From the NCBI GenBank assembly GCA_025201865.1, contig MU603220.1:1-14390 (forward strand): a stretch of DNA of 14,390 nucleotides, read 5' to 3'. The notes below the pieces were generated by a model that saw only the letters and a list, made by a program, of their open reading frames with translations, did not search any database and was not told the origin of the DNA. Position numbers and translations under genes: made by a program. This document shows positions 1 through 7,797 of this stretch, one piece after another; position 1 is the first letter of the stretch, and each line of letters opens with the position of its first letter. This stretch comes from Ramicandelaber brevisporus. Lineage: Eukaryota; Kickxellomycota; Ramicandelaberales; Ramicandelaberaceae.

Positions 1-924
1 CATTGGAGACTTCTTTGGGTAGAGCTGATAGAAGTGAACAGCGGCCAGGGTTGCATGGGCTGCACCGCGGCTGTATCCAGTGAAGACAACGCCGTAATCT
101 GTATATCTGGTCATTGCGCTAGCAAGATGCTCAAAGAGTTTACCAGCACCGGCAACGTAGCCTCTGAGGAATCCACCGTGGACCTGGGGCAGTTCTTCCT
201 GGCGCTTGATCGAGTTAAAGAATGTGCTGTTACTGCTGTTGTTGCTGTTGCTGTTGTTGGCTTCATGAGATGGCGGACCAATAGGGAAGAATGCCTTGCC
301 CATTTTCATGTTTGAGATCCAATCAGTCGCAGTGAGTGAGCCACGGAACGCTACAATAATCTTACGCAGACTATGGTTGATTACGACGCTAAAACAGTCT
401 GCCTCGTTGTCTTGAGCGTTGTGGATGCTATACACCGCAAGAACTTCATTGTCTCTAATGATATCACTCGCCACCTTGCCAGCAAACATTTGCTCACGAA
501 CAATCTTCTGCCAGCGCGGCTTCAGCTGGGACAAGGTAGCGGGACAATCGTTGGTAGTCACATAGAGGTACGGTCGCAGATATGCCGTGCAGACAAAGTA
601 CGAGTACAGCTCCAACTTGAGTTGCATGTCTCCACACGTAACAAGAGCGTGTGGTCCGTTCTTGAGTCCAACTGTCGGTCGAAGGCTTGTACTGTCAGAG
701 TGGACGATAAGAGTGTAGCATCGTGAGAATACTGTGGTGCACAGTCTAGCGAACTCCTTGCCAACGATATCGAGCGCGTCCTTCTTGCTTTGGTTCTTGG
801 GCTGTGCGTATTCAATAAGCAGGACGCCGCCGGGAGCCAGCCTGAGGACCTCGACATTGCCTCCAAGTAGAGCACGGATGTGCATCGGGATCGTTTCTGT
901 TGCTGTATCAGTTGATGTGTGCAT
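1..924 (-). CDS. Class 3 lipase-like alpha/beta hydrolase, N-terminal part (cut by window edge)
   Basis: An uninterrupted reading frame runs from ATG at 924 down to position 1 (308 codons) and leaves the window, so the C-terminus is missing. Seen: a beta-strand plus oxyanion-type motif KIIVAFRGS (F193-R194-G195), then TDWISNM, then VHGGFLRGY, then the nucleophile elbow GYSRGAA with the likely catalytic serine at residue 285. This order is that of the Lipase_3 family, which hydrolyses acylglycerol or phospholipid esters. The Asp and His of the triad would lie beyond the edge. An Asn/Ser run at about residues 224-234 sits between the FRGS strand and the HGGF segment. There is no signal peptide or membrane segment, so a cytosolic enzyme is likely. 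The first 150 residues are not recognised. The ATG is the first in frame after a stop at 1012-1014. Substrate is unknown. Confidence 0.85.
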   Translation of the reverse strand, partial: MHTSTDTATETIPMHIRALLGGNVEVLRLAPGGVLLIEYAQPKNQSKKDALDIVGKEFARLCTTVFSRCYTLIVHSDSTSLRPTVGLKNGPHALVTCGDMQLKLELYSYFVCTAYLRPYLYVTTNDCPATLSQLKPRWQKIVREQMFAGKVASDIIRDNEVLAVYSIHNAQDNEADCFSVVINHSLRKIIVAFRGSLTATDWISNMKMGKAFFPIGPPSHEANNSNSNNSSNSTFFNSIKRQEELPQVHGGFLRGYVAGAGKLFEHLASAMTRYTDYGVVFTGYSRGAAHATLAAVHFYQLYPKKSPM

Positions 925-1376
925 TGTTTTGCTGTGAAGACTAGAAGTGATGTTACTGAATGCGAACAAGTCTGACCAGCATGTTGATAACACGACAAGT
1001 GCGTGCAGTATTTAAGGCGGAGACCAGCGAAAGCTACATTCGAACAAGGAAGGCACTCTTTTCTCAAGTCCCCAGACGATGGGCTTTTGCACCGTTTGCT
1101 TTCGTATTCATTTTTTTTTTTTGACATGTTGACCTTTCCCATTCCCTTTCCACATTGCGTGTGTGTTTTTGTGTGTGTGGGATTGTCTGTTCATTTCGCT
1201 CTCTTTTGCATCCAAAAATAAAAAACAAACAAACAAAACCTTTCGCACTGACTCGCTCACTCGCTCGTTCACTTATTCATTCGATCGCAACACTCTTCCC
1301 TTCCCTCCACTCGCCTGTTCGAATCTTCTATTTTTGTTTTGCTTTGCTTTGCACTGTTCTGTTTGGTGTGTTCGAA
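925..1376. promoter_or_regulatory. Divergent promoter region between the lipase and CENP-H-like genes
   Basis: This 452-bp gap lies head-to-head between two start codons and must hold both promoters. On the minus strand a TATA-like CTTAAATA (about 1009-1016) lies roughly 85 bp upstream of the lipase ATG. A run of 12 T at 1111-1122 is a poly(dA:dT) tract of the kind that excludes nucleosomes. From about 1230 to 1376 the plus strand is C/T-rich up to the CENP-H start, as in the leaders of the other plus-strand genes here. Short open frames in this interval are low-complexity and look non-coding. Confidence 0.6.
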
Positions 1377-2306
1377 ATGGCGGACGATCTGCAGCAGCTC
1401 GAGAACCTCAGCTACAACCTAATCAATAGATTGCTCGTTTCGCGCACTGGCGCTGTCCGTCTCCGTCCACCCTCCAAACCCTGGGCTCTAAATCGGCATG
1501 AAGAGGCACTGCTATCGAAGCTTGCAGCACTGAGCACATTGCGCCACAAGAACCGTATCCTGGCTGCTCAGATTGAGTTGGCCAACTCTGGTTACGTGCC
1601 TCCGCCTTCAACAACGATGGAATCGCTTGTAGGTGGCACACTATCCAACAGTGGTGTTGAAGGTGATGACGAGGAAGCGCTGGTAGTCGAACTGGCGGAC
1701 ATTAGACAACGTCAGCAGCTTCAAAAGCACACAGTCTCGGCCGTTACCAACAGCCGTGCAATCCTGAACGCATTGTACAAAACACCTTCCAATGATTATT
1801 GTGACCATGATGATGCTGTTAGTGATTTATCTTCACCACAAACGCGTGACGCTGTTGATGAGCGAATTGTTCAGCTGTGTGACCATCGTGATGGGCTGGA
1901 ATCAAAGATTGCTGCTTTGACTGCCGAGCTGAACGATATTCGCGTGGAAAATGACAAGGTACGACAGCAAATCATTCGGCAAAACCTGCTCAATCGCGAC
2001 AGTTTCCAGCATGTAATCGAAGTGTCTTCACCAGCCAACTCACAAGCAACCAGCTCACAGGCATCATCATCATTATCTCCATCATCATCTCAACAGAGTG
2101 ATGCTTTGGGTGCAAAGTCACAAAAGTTGGTAAAGCAGTTAAAGGCTACGCTTGATGAACTTCAAAAGAGACACGATTCTCACAAGGAAAAGAGCGAGAT
2201 TTTGCGCAACGTAATGCAAGGTTTGATTCTGGAAAGCGGTACAAATTGGGCATTGGACAAGCGGCTGCGTGAAACCATGCTTGCTCTGGAAGCTCTCGAC
2301 ATTTAA
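1377..2306 (+). CDS. CENP-H-like inner kinetochore protein
   Basis: This is a single-exon 309-residue protein. Residues 41-70 and about 157-207 are heptad-like, charged coiled coils. Residues 213-241 are Ser/Gln-rich and probably disordered. Residues 246-275 are a further basic helix. The last 35 residues read NVMQGLILESGTNWALDKRL and continue to a Leu-rich end. This closely resembles the conserved C-terminus of vertebrate CENP-H (QNLILGSxxNWAEDP-type), followed by one more amphipathic helix. CENP-H is a CCAN subunit acting with CENP-I/K/M at centromeric chromatin. It is somewhat longer than the roughly 250 residues of the human protein, mainly through the Ser-rich insert. The start at 1377 (ttcgaaATGG) is preferred: the frame extends upstream to an ATG at 1155, but those codons are a C/T-rich leader. 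Assignment rests on the C-terminal block; the rest is family-typical but not diagnostic. Confidence 0.7.
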   Translation: MADDLQQLENLSYNLINRLLVSRTGAVRLRPPSKPWALNRHEEALLSKLAALSTLRHKNRILAAQIELANSGYVPPPSTTMESLVGGTLSNSGVEGDDEEALVVELADIRQRQQLQKHTVSAVTNSRAILNALYKTPSNDYCDHDDAVSDLSSPQTRDAVDERIVQLCDHRDGLESKIAALTAELNDIRVENDKVRQQIIRQNLLNRDSFQHVIEVSSPANSQATSSQASSSLSPSSSQQSDALGAKSQKLVKQLKATLDELQKRHDSHKEKSEILRNVMQGLILESGTNWALDKRLRETMLALEALDI

Positions 2307-2324
2307 TCATCTCTCGCTATCCTT

Positions 2325-2330
2325 TTTATT
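2325..2330 (-). terminator. Possible minus-strand AATAAA for the zinc-finger gene
   Basis: TTTATT on the plus strand gives AATAAA on the minus strand, 386 bp beyond the zinc-finger stop codon and only about 20 bp past the CENP-H stop. A weaker ATTAAA lies at 2375-2380. If either is used, the two convergent transcripts overlap at their 3' ends. Confidence 0.35.
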
Positions 2331-2378
2331 GTGTAATAATCATCGTAAAGACACTGACAATTTTGTTGTTGGTTTTTT

Positions 2379-2384
2379 AATAAA
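2379..2384 (+). terminator. AATAAA poly(A) signal of the CENP-H-like gene
   Basis: An exact AATAAA lies 73 bp after the TAA stop, preceded by a T-rich stretch (GTTGTTGGTTTTTT). It is the best candidate for the 3' end of this transcript. Another AATAAA occurs at 2443-2448. Confidence 0.6.
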
Positions 2385-2474
2385 AAAATAGTAGGAAACT
2401 TGATTGTTAACAGTGGTTAGGATGGATAACACGGAATTACGATGAATAAACTGACGTAGAAATTAACGAGGGGT

Positions 2475-2503
2475 AAAAGGAAAAGGAAAAGGAAAAGGAA
2501 AGG
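2475..2503. repeat. GGAAAA microsatellite
   Basis: Four to five tandem copies of a 6-bp purine unit, the last imperfect, in the convergent intergenic region. Confidence 0.85.
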
Positions 2504-2553
2504 AATGAACGGATGTAATGCATGGGCTGGTGTAGAATAATATAAAGGACAAG

Positions 2554-2582
2554 GTGAAAGTGTGAAAGTGTGAAAGTGTGGT
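2554..2582. repeat. GTGTGAAA octamer repeat
   Basis: About three and a half tandem copies of GTGTGAAA in the convergent 3' region. Confidence 0.85.
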
Positions 2583-2715
2583 GGTATGGAAGGATGAAAA
2601 GTCTAAAATAGTAAATAGGCAGTTCGATTGATAGTTGACGAATAGGATGGGGAAAAGAGGGGCACGGAATTGATGAAAGAGAACGATAGCAACTCACCAA
2701 AACGCAAATGAGCTA

Positions 2716-4483
2716 CTAGTGTTGAAGTGTATGGGTGTGGCTGTGCGGAATGTTTTGAGGCAAATACAATTCAGACGGACGCCGCTGTTGGAAAGGATAT
2801 GAATATGATGACACAGAGACTGAGCTACCGTTCGTGCCAGATGACCTTGAATTGGGTGGTGGTAGCATTCGGGTAGACGGCTGAGGATACGGCTGGTAGC
2901 GTGGTGGAGGTGGTGGCTGCTGTGACTGTAATTGTGGTGGTGGTGGCAGAGATGGAGGTAGAGATGGTGGCGGTGGCAAAGCTGGAGGCAAGTTGTTCGC
3001 TGGAGCTGTCATAGATGAATAGGTGGCTGTTGGTGCCATCGTCGACGAAGTTGGCGATGACGGGCCAAACCAACAGGCAACTGGACGCGGCAGAGCACCT
3101 GCATCACCATTCTGATTTGTACCTGGTCCGACAGACGATGGCACTGGGTGAGTATGAGGCTGTGCCACACAGGGTCCGCGAGCTGAACGGATGCTGCTGC
3201 TGCGGTTTGGAGTGCTCAGACTCGAGCTGTTGCTTGTCACGCTGGAAACAGATACAGGAATCGGCTTGAGTGCATCCGGCTGCTCAGCCTTGATTGCAGT
3301 TGGCGTGGGTGGTGGAAGCTGTGCGAAGTTGACGCTGTGGCTTGGTGGACGGGATGGGCGAATTGGCGATGGCAGCACAATGCCTGGTGTCGAGGATATT
3401 GATCCAATTGACAATGTCGTTGGAGGGATGGCGGGGCGGAGCTGCATATGCGATGGCGGCGGCTGCATAGTCATTGGTGGCTGTGGTGGCGGTGGTGGCG
3501 GTGGAGCAATCTGCTGCAAATTCGAAGATTGTCTAATGTGGATCTGACCATGAGATTGCTGCATTTGGCTGTCGAAGACAACTGGTGAAACGGGTGAGTG
3601 AGGCATAGGTTGATACTGAGGTGGCGGCGGCTGTACTGGACCATAGACATAGTTGGACTGTGGCCTTGCAACGAGGGCATTATCAACTGGACGGGCGAGC
3701 AAATTGCTGGCACTGGTTGATCGAAGGTGACTAAAGCCGTTGAATGCAGTCTCGGCCATGGGCTGGCCAAACTCAGCATTTCTGGTTGGTGGAGTGTGGC
3801 AGCCCTCGTAGAACTTACCCTCGCCCATACCGTTTCGGGCAGGTGACATTGACATGGCGAAGCTCGATACGGAGTAGGCACAGTTCGTGCTGCTGTCATC
3901 GCCCTCGTCCTCTTCGTCAACATCGTCGAGATGGTCGCTTTCGTTCTCTATAGCGAAGCCATTGGCGCCGTTATAGCCATTCACACTCGCCATGCCACCC
4001 ATCGAATGCATCATCCCTGGTCTGTTACTGTTTGCAGCCGATAGCATTGTCGCCGATGCTGATGTTGAAGTCGATATGGAACCTCCTCTACCGCCGTCAT
4101 CGCCACCCATCATTTGCACTTGGTTCTGTATTGCTGCTCCGGGTGTTGTTACCCCATTTTGCTGGGTTTGATTCTGAGCTTCTGCACGAGCACTTAGTGC
4201 TGCTGCCAACATCCACTTTGGATGTACCTTCTGATGTTGGAGCAGCGTAGCCTTCCTCCAAAACACCTTGCCACAAGCTTCAATCGGGCATGCATACGAG
4301 CGCTTACCAACATGCACTCGTCGGTGTCGCGCCAGAGATGACGAGTCGCTAAACGTCTTGCTGCATCCAGGGTACTCGCATGCGTGTGGACGCTCGCCAG
4401 TGTGTGTGCGCTTGTGGACAGTCAGTGCTGATCGCTGGATGAACGACTTCCCGCAGCCGGGCTCATCGCATGTAAACGGTCTA

Positions 4484-4517
<34 letters not shown>

Positions 4518-5214
4518 AGCACACAGGCCAAGCAAGCAGATACACAGGCAAACACATGAACGAAGCCAGAAGAAAAAGGAGTGAGAGCGTGTGTGAGAGG
4601 CGTGTGTATCGTACGGTTGCCGAGTATGGGAATGACGCAGACCGAACCGCAAGCCAATCGAAAGCGGACACAACGAAAACCGGCCCGGGGACAGATGAGG
4701 GGGAGAGGAAGCAGCGGACATACCAAAAATGGACACGACAGTAGCGGAAAAAGTAGTAGCACAGGGGTACCAGCGCAAATCGTGGTAGCCAACAACCAAA
4801 AAAAAAAAAACGACCACAACAACACGCAACATGCAACGGCGAGCACAGATGTACACGGACGCACACAGACGCACACATCAATGAGACAGAGTCAAAAACA
4901 AGAGACAGTGTCAGCAAACGGACTGGATCATTCAAAGAAGAGCTGGCTGAGAGACAGATGGAATAATGACATGCATGGGAGAAGAATATGCAGGACAAAG
5001 GGAGGAAGAAAGAAAGAAAGAAACAATAGCAATAGTGCGTATATAGATACATATAATTGATTAGCACTTACCGTTCGTTGGTGTGGATGCGGCGATGCCG
5101 AGACAAGTCGGATCGTCTTGCAAAGGATTTGCGGCAGCCTTCAAACTCACATTGGAAAGGACGCTCGGCTGACACCGTGGTAGTGTCAGGCCCAAGCAGC
5201 TCTAAAATGTCCAT
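2716..5214 (-). CDS. C2H2 zinc-finger transcription factor (two exons: 5214-5072 and 4480-2716)
   Basis: Spliced, this encodes 635 residues. Exon 1 (47 codons plus two bases) holds finger 1 (C22, C27, H40, H44). Exon 2 completes Arg48 and holds finger 2 (C52, C57, H70, H74), finger 3 (C82, C87, H100, H104) and finger 4 (C112, C117, H130, H134). All are C-x4-C-x12-H-x3-H, joined by TNERPF, TGERPH and VGKRSY linkers, so this is a tandem nuclear DNA-binding domain. Finger helices such as RRSDLSRH, QRSALTVH and DSSSLARH resemble fungal C2H2 regulators. Residues 135-635 are low-complexity: an acidic block at about 227-244, proline runs at about 371-387 and 549-586, and Ser/Gln/Asn-rich segments typical of activation or scaffold regions. 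It ends at a tandem TAG TAG. ATG 5214 is the first ATG in any frame after a likely leader splice acceptor at 5403. Targets are unknown. Confidence 0.85.
4481..5071 (-). other. Intron of the zinc-finger gene (591 bp, phase 2)
   Basis: On the minus strand the donor is ACG|GTAAGT (first intron base 5071) and the acceptor is TGTGTAG|ACC (last intron base 4481). Removing it joins CG to A and restores an uninterrupted zinc-finger linker (TNE-R-PFTC). The sense strand is pyrimidine-rich, contains a T run (4798-4810) and ends in a (TG)n tract instead of a plain polypyrimidine tract. No clear CTAAC-type branch site is visible near the acceptor. The frame entering exon 2 is open through most of the intron, but exon 1 reading into the intron meets TAA at once. 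Confidence 0.9.
4491..4517. repeat. (AC)13 dinucleotide repeat next to the 3' splice site
   Basis: A run of 27 bases of alternating AC on the plus strand, (TG)13 in the transcript, ending 10 bp from the zinc-finger intron acceptor. Confidence 0.95.
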
Positions 5215-5402
5215 GGAGATTGCCAAACTCTGTAGATGAGAGTCGCTGTTGGTGTGGCTAGTGTTGGTGTTGTTACTGTTGTTACTGTTACTGTTACTGT
5301 TACTGTTGTTGTTACTGTTGTTGTTTGTAGCTATTTGATCTCTGGCTCTGCTTGGACGTGCACGCGCGCACAGGTACAGGTGCTGTTTTTGTTTTTGTTA
5401 TT
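5215..5402 (-). promoter_or_regulatory. Zinc-finger 5' leader segment with in-frame Asn/Ser codon repeat
   Basis: On the minus strand, CTCTCTCTTTGTAG at about 5403-5416 looks like a pyrimidine-tract splice acceptor, which would make 5402-5215 an untranslated part of the start-codon exon. No ATG occurs in any frame between 5402 and 5214, which supports initiation at 5214. Yet the frame of the gene is open upstream to a TAA at 5398-5400 and includes a pure AAC/AGT (Asn/Ser) run at 5269-5325. If an upstream coding exon joined through the poorer acceptor CAG at about 5384-5386, this run would be protein. Confidence 0.5.
5269..5325. repeat. GTT/ACT trinucleotide repeat
   Basis: Nineteen consecutive in-phase triplets are all GTT or ACT on the plus strand, or AAC/AGT (Asn/Ser) in the zinc-finger reading frame. 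Periodicity is uninterrupted. Confidence 0.9.
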
Positions 5403-5512
5403 CTACAAAGAGAGAGTGTGTGTGTGTGGTTGGTGCGTTTTCGAGCGCGCTTCTGTGCAGTGTGCGGCTCAGGAACAGAACAAAGGAACAAAGGGCGAGC
5501 GAATAGTGTGGC

Positions 5513-5580
5513 AAGAAAGAGAGAGAGAGAAAGAGGACGGTGGGAGAAAGAGAGAGAGAGGGAGGGAGTGAGGAAGAAGT
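5513..5580. repeat. GA-rich tract
   Basis: Mostly GA dinucleotide runs on the plus strand (CT on the minus strand), upstream of the zinc-finger gene. Confidence 0.85.
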
Positions 5581-5798
5581 GCGCAGGAAAAATCAGGGTG
5601 CAGACAAAGGTACGCCAGAACGAGCAGCGCCGTAGGTCCTTGCTTGATATAGAATCCCAAGCTCGGTGTGGAAGACCCCTCTGAGTGTGTGGGTGAGCAA
5701 GAGTGGTAATTGGTTCGTGCGTCTATGAGGTTGGCGGTTGTGCGGCAGGGAAAGACTCGTTTGAATGATGCTCTCTTCTCACTGTGAAGCAGAACTAA

Positions 5799-5822
5799 CA
5801 GAAGCAGAAGCAGAAGCAGAAG
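5799..5822. repeat. (CAGAAG)4 repeat
   Basis: Four perfect tandem copies of a 6-bp unit. Confidence 0.9.
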
Positions 5823-5910
5823 CACGCTCGAGTTGAGGATGGAAAAAAAAAAAACTGTGAGAGGAGTAGGAAAGTGAACGCACAGGTGGCAAGGGGAGGT
5901 GAGAGGATAA

Positions 5911-5911
5911 A

Positions 5912-5943
<32 letters not shown>

Positions 5944-5956
5944 TGGCGAGGAGGAG
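5911..5956. repeat. GAG/GAA trinucleotide repeat
   Basis: Imperfect GAG repeat interrupted by GAA and GATGGC. It gives a spurious poly-Ser frame on the minus strand. Confidence 0.85.
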
Positions 5957-6058
5957 TGATGTCTAATCGGCAAAGGAGTATGTATGTATGACCGATGGTG
6001 GCTATCAATGTAAATGATGTGCACGGCCAACAGAAGCACCAACAGCAACAACAAAAAA

Positions 6059-6096
6059 GAAATGAAGGAAATGAAGGAAATGAAAGATATGAAGGA
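6059..6096. repeat. GGAAATGAA 9-bp repeat
   Basis: About four tandem, slightly diverged copies. Confidence 0.8.
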
Positions 6097-6308
6097 ATGA
6101 AAGAAAAGGGTATAAACGATGGAGTGGGGGGTTGTGGAGGAGGAGGAGGAGGGGATTTTGTGGAGAAGAGTGTTTGTGGCTGTGACGTTGACAGAATGGG
6201 CTCCCAATTTCGTGCTGTCAGTGCTGCTCTGCTGCTGTGATGGTAGGAGAGAAGATGGGTCTGTGGATACCCGATTTACTATAACAAGAAAAGCAAACGG
6301 AAGCGACC

Positions 6309-6383
6309 AAAAAAAATAACAACAGCAACAAAAACAGCAACAACAATAGCAGTAACAACAGAAACAACAACAACAACAACAAG
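6309..6383. repeat. CAA/CAG-rich trinucleotide repeat
   Basis: Imperfect CAACAG/ACAACA array ending in about seven CAA units. No enclosing gene is seen. Confidence 0.85.
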
Positions 6384-7141
6384 GCTCGACAGAAGTTTCA
6401 GTATGCTAGTCGTCCCTTGTGGAATCAGGTATGTGTGCGTGTCACCTCGGCCCTTCGGCGTCTGTGTGCAAATGAGTGAGTGAAATGTCCGATCTAACTG
6501 TGTTCCTTTTTCTCTGACTGTTAGGACGGCGACAGCCTTCGACGACGGCGCTCGAGCAGCGGTGCGAGTCTATGTAAGGCAAGTGGAAAACAGAAAGCAG
6601 AAAACAGAAAACAGACTGCAGAAATGGAAGAGTAACCAACCGGTAACCGAGATAGCGGAGGAGAAGGAGGAGGCGGCGTGGAAGATGCGGAGGATGTGAA
6701 AGATGCTGAATTGGATGTGGTGGCGATGAAAATGATGAAGATAGCGGGCAGATTAATGTGAATACGAAGGAGGAGTATCGTGTGTGAAGCGGAGCTGATG
6801 GAGCCTGTGCGTATGAGCTGTACCACTTGCACACCTGCACTTGCACACACACACTTACACTTACACTCTCACTCTCGCAAGAATACACGCAGCGATGATG
6901 CCGCTGTTGCCGCTGCTGCTGCTGATTGTTGATTACTGATGAGGATGTTGGTGGTGGTGATGATGGTGATAGTGCTATCAGAGGATGTTAGCTGCAACGA
7001 CAACAAAAAAACGAAAAGCACGCGTTCACGAGCAACAAAAAAAGCGTGTCAGGTGTCCCTATCACGTTAATGGCAATCGTAGCCGCCCAAAAGAAAGTTG
7101 CACAGACAGCCAAAAGGCACGTGCGCTGCACTGCGGTGGAG

Positions 7142-7193
7142 TGTGATGTAAAGTGTAATGTAGTGTAATGTAGTGTAGTGTGGTGTAGTGTTG
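7142..7193. repeat. GTGTAATGTA/GTGTA repeat
   Basis: Short tandem repeat with a 5/10-bp period, degenerating at its right end. Confidence 0.8.
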
Positions 7194-7301
7194 TTTTGTG
7201 CTGTGCTGTAGAATGTGAACGTCTCAAAGAAGTTTGCAGCAAGAGTAGTAGAGCTAAAGTAGGCCTGAATAATGCACACTGCGACCGTGCCAGAGAAAAA
7301 A

Positions 7302-7341
7302 AAGAATGAGAGAATGAGAGAGAATAAAAGAGAATGAGAGC
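7302..7341. repeat. AGAATGAG repeat
   Basis: Several imperfect tandem copies of an 8-bp purine-rich unit. Confidence 0.75.
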
Positions 7342-7468
7342 AGAAGCAAAGGCAGCAAAAGCAAAAGTAACAGAGCACAAGAGTGGATACGAGTGAGCAA
7401 GTGAGCGAGTGATAAAAGGCTGGTATCAGTCAGAGTTGAAAGATTGCTTTTGTTGGAAAGAATGTTGT

Positions 7469-7487
7469 GGGGGGAGGGGAGGGTGGG
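7469..7487 (+). promoter_or_regulatory. G-quadruplex motif with single-base loops
   Basis: The plus strand reads GGGGGGAGGGGAGGGTGGG: four G-runs of at least three separated by single bases, the most stable class of intramolecular G4 sequence. It sits where the purine-rich tract ends, in the gap between the divergent zinc-finger and P5A ATPase genes, so a regulatory role is plausible but unproven. Confidence 0.6.
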
Positions 7488-7509
7488 CGGCCGCTATCTG
7501 ACCGGTCAG
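7487..7509. promoter_or_regulatory. Two perfect palindromes beside the G4 motif
   Basis: GCGGCCGC (7487-7494) and CTGACCGGTCAG (7498-7509) are perfect inverted repeats three bases apart, immediately after the G-run. A 12-bp perfect dyad suits a dimeric regulator; which one is unknown. Confidence 0.4.
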
Positions 7510-7742
7510 CACATACATACAGAGCTGACATATACCTTGGTTGATAGCGACACTCAATATATCAAGAGTGGATTTGACTCTGCTTTGACTGGGAAGATAT
7601 ATTGAATGTACGTGCTTGTACTTGGTTATTGACGCCGAAAAACTGTTGCTGCTCCACTTCTGTTACTGTGCCGCTGTATTTTTGACAATAAAAGACGGAA
7701 AGTAAAGCGATCCCAGTCAAATAAGAGGCGGCACGCGAGCCA

Positions 7743-7797
7743 TGCCAGCTATACCAGCAAGCCAGCAAGCCAGCCAGTCTGCAAGCCAGTCTGCCAG
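7743..7797. repeat. CCAG-rich short repeat
   Basis: Imperfect tandem copies of CCAGCAAG and CCAGTCTGCAAG-like units in non-coding sequence. Confidence 0.75.

Larger units (their letters stand above)
2307..2715. other. Convergent 3' intergenic region with simple repeats
   Basis: This is the tail-to-tail gap between the CENP-H-like and zinc-finger genes. It holds poly(A) signals on both strands, a GGAAAA-type repeat (2475-2503) and an octamer GTGTGAAA repeat (2554-2582). From about 2450 the minus strand is pyrimidine-rich, as expected of the zinc-finger 3' UTR. A consensus 5' splice site GGTGAGTT occurs on the minus strand at about 2692-2699, just downstream of the stop codons; a 3' UTR intron is possible but no acceptor is assigned. 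No credible protein is seen. Confidence 0.6.
5403..7440. other. Gene-poor purine-rich (plus strand) region upstream of the zinc-finger gene
   Basis: For about 2 kb the plus strand is dominated by A and G and by microsatellites, so open frames here (Ser-, Leu- or His-rich on the minus strand) are composition artefacts. The minus strand is pyrimidine-rich, like the proven zinc-finger intron, which suggests a long transcribed and spliced leader of that gene. Candidate minus-strand donors (GTAAGT) lie at 6853-6858 and 6859-6864. No protein family, tRNA or rRNA is recognised. Confidence 0.5.

Noticed and set aside
558-1142. 194-codon minus-strand frame overlapping the lipase start
   Set aside because: It is in another frame over the lipase coding region, which has the recognisable hydrolase motifs.
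1155-1376. N-terminal extension of the CENP-H-like protein to the ATG at 1155
   Set aside because: The 74 extra codons translate a C/T-rich leader into low-complexity sequence, and ATG 1377 has the better context and begins the protein-like region.
2716-5067. A single 783-codon minus-strand frame read as one uninterrupted protein
   Set aside because: Its first 195 or so codons are Cys/Phe/Leu/Ser-rich translation of a pyrimidine-rich intron. The proper GT..AG splice joins finger 1 to finger 2 in frame through a standard linker.
5469-7380. Several 100-180-codon frames on both strands upstream of the zinc-finger gene
   Set aside because: They consist of Ser, Leu, Phe, His or Gly runs generated by microsatellites and purine skew. 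None has a domain or a promoter-stop context.
7743-7797. CCAG repeats as a possible CRISPR-like array
   Set aside because: Units are very short, contiguous and imperfect, with no unique spacers, and the sequence is eukaryotic.
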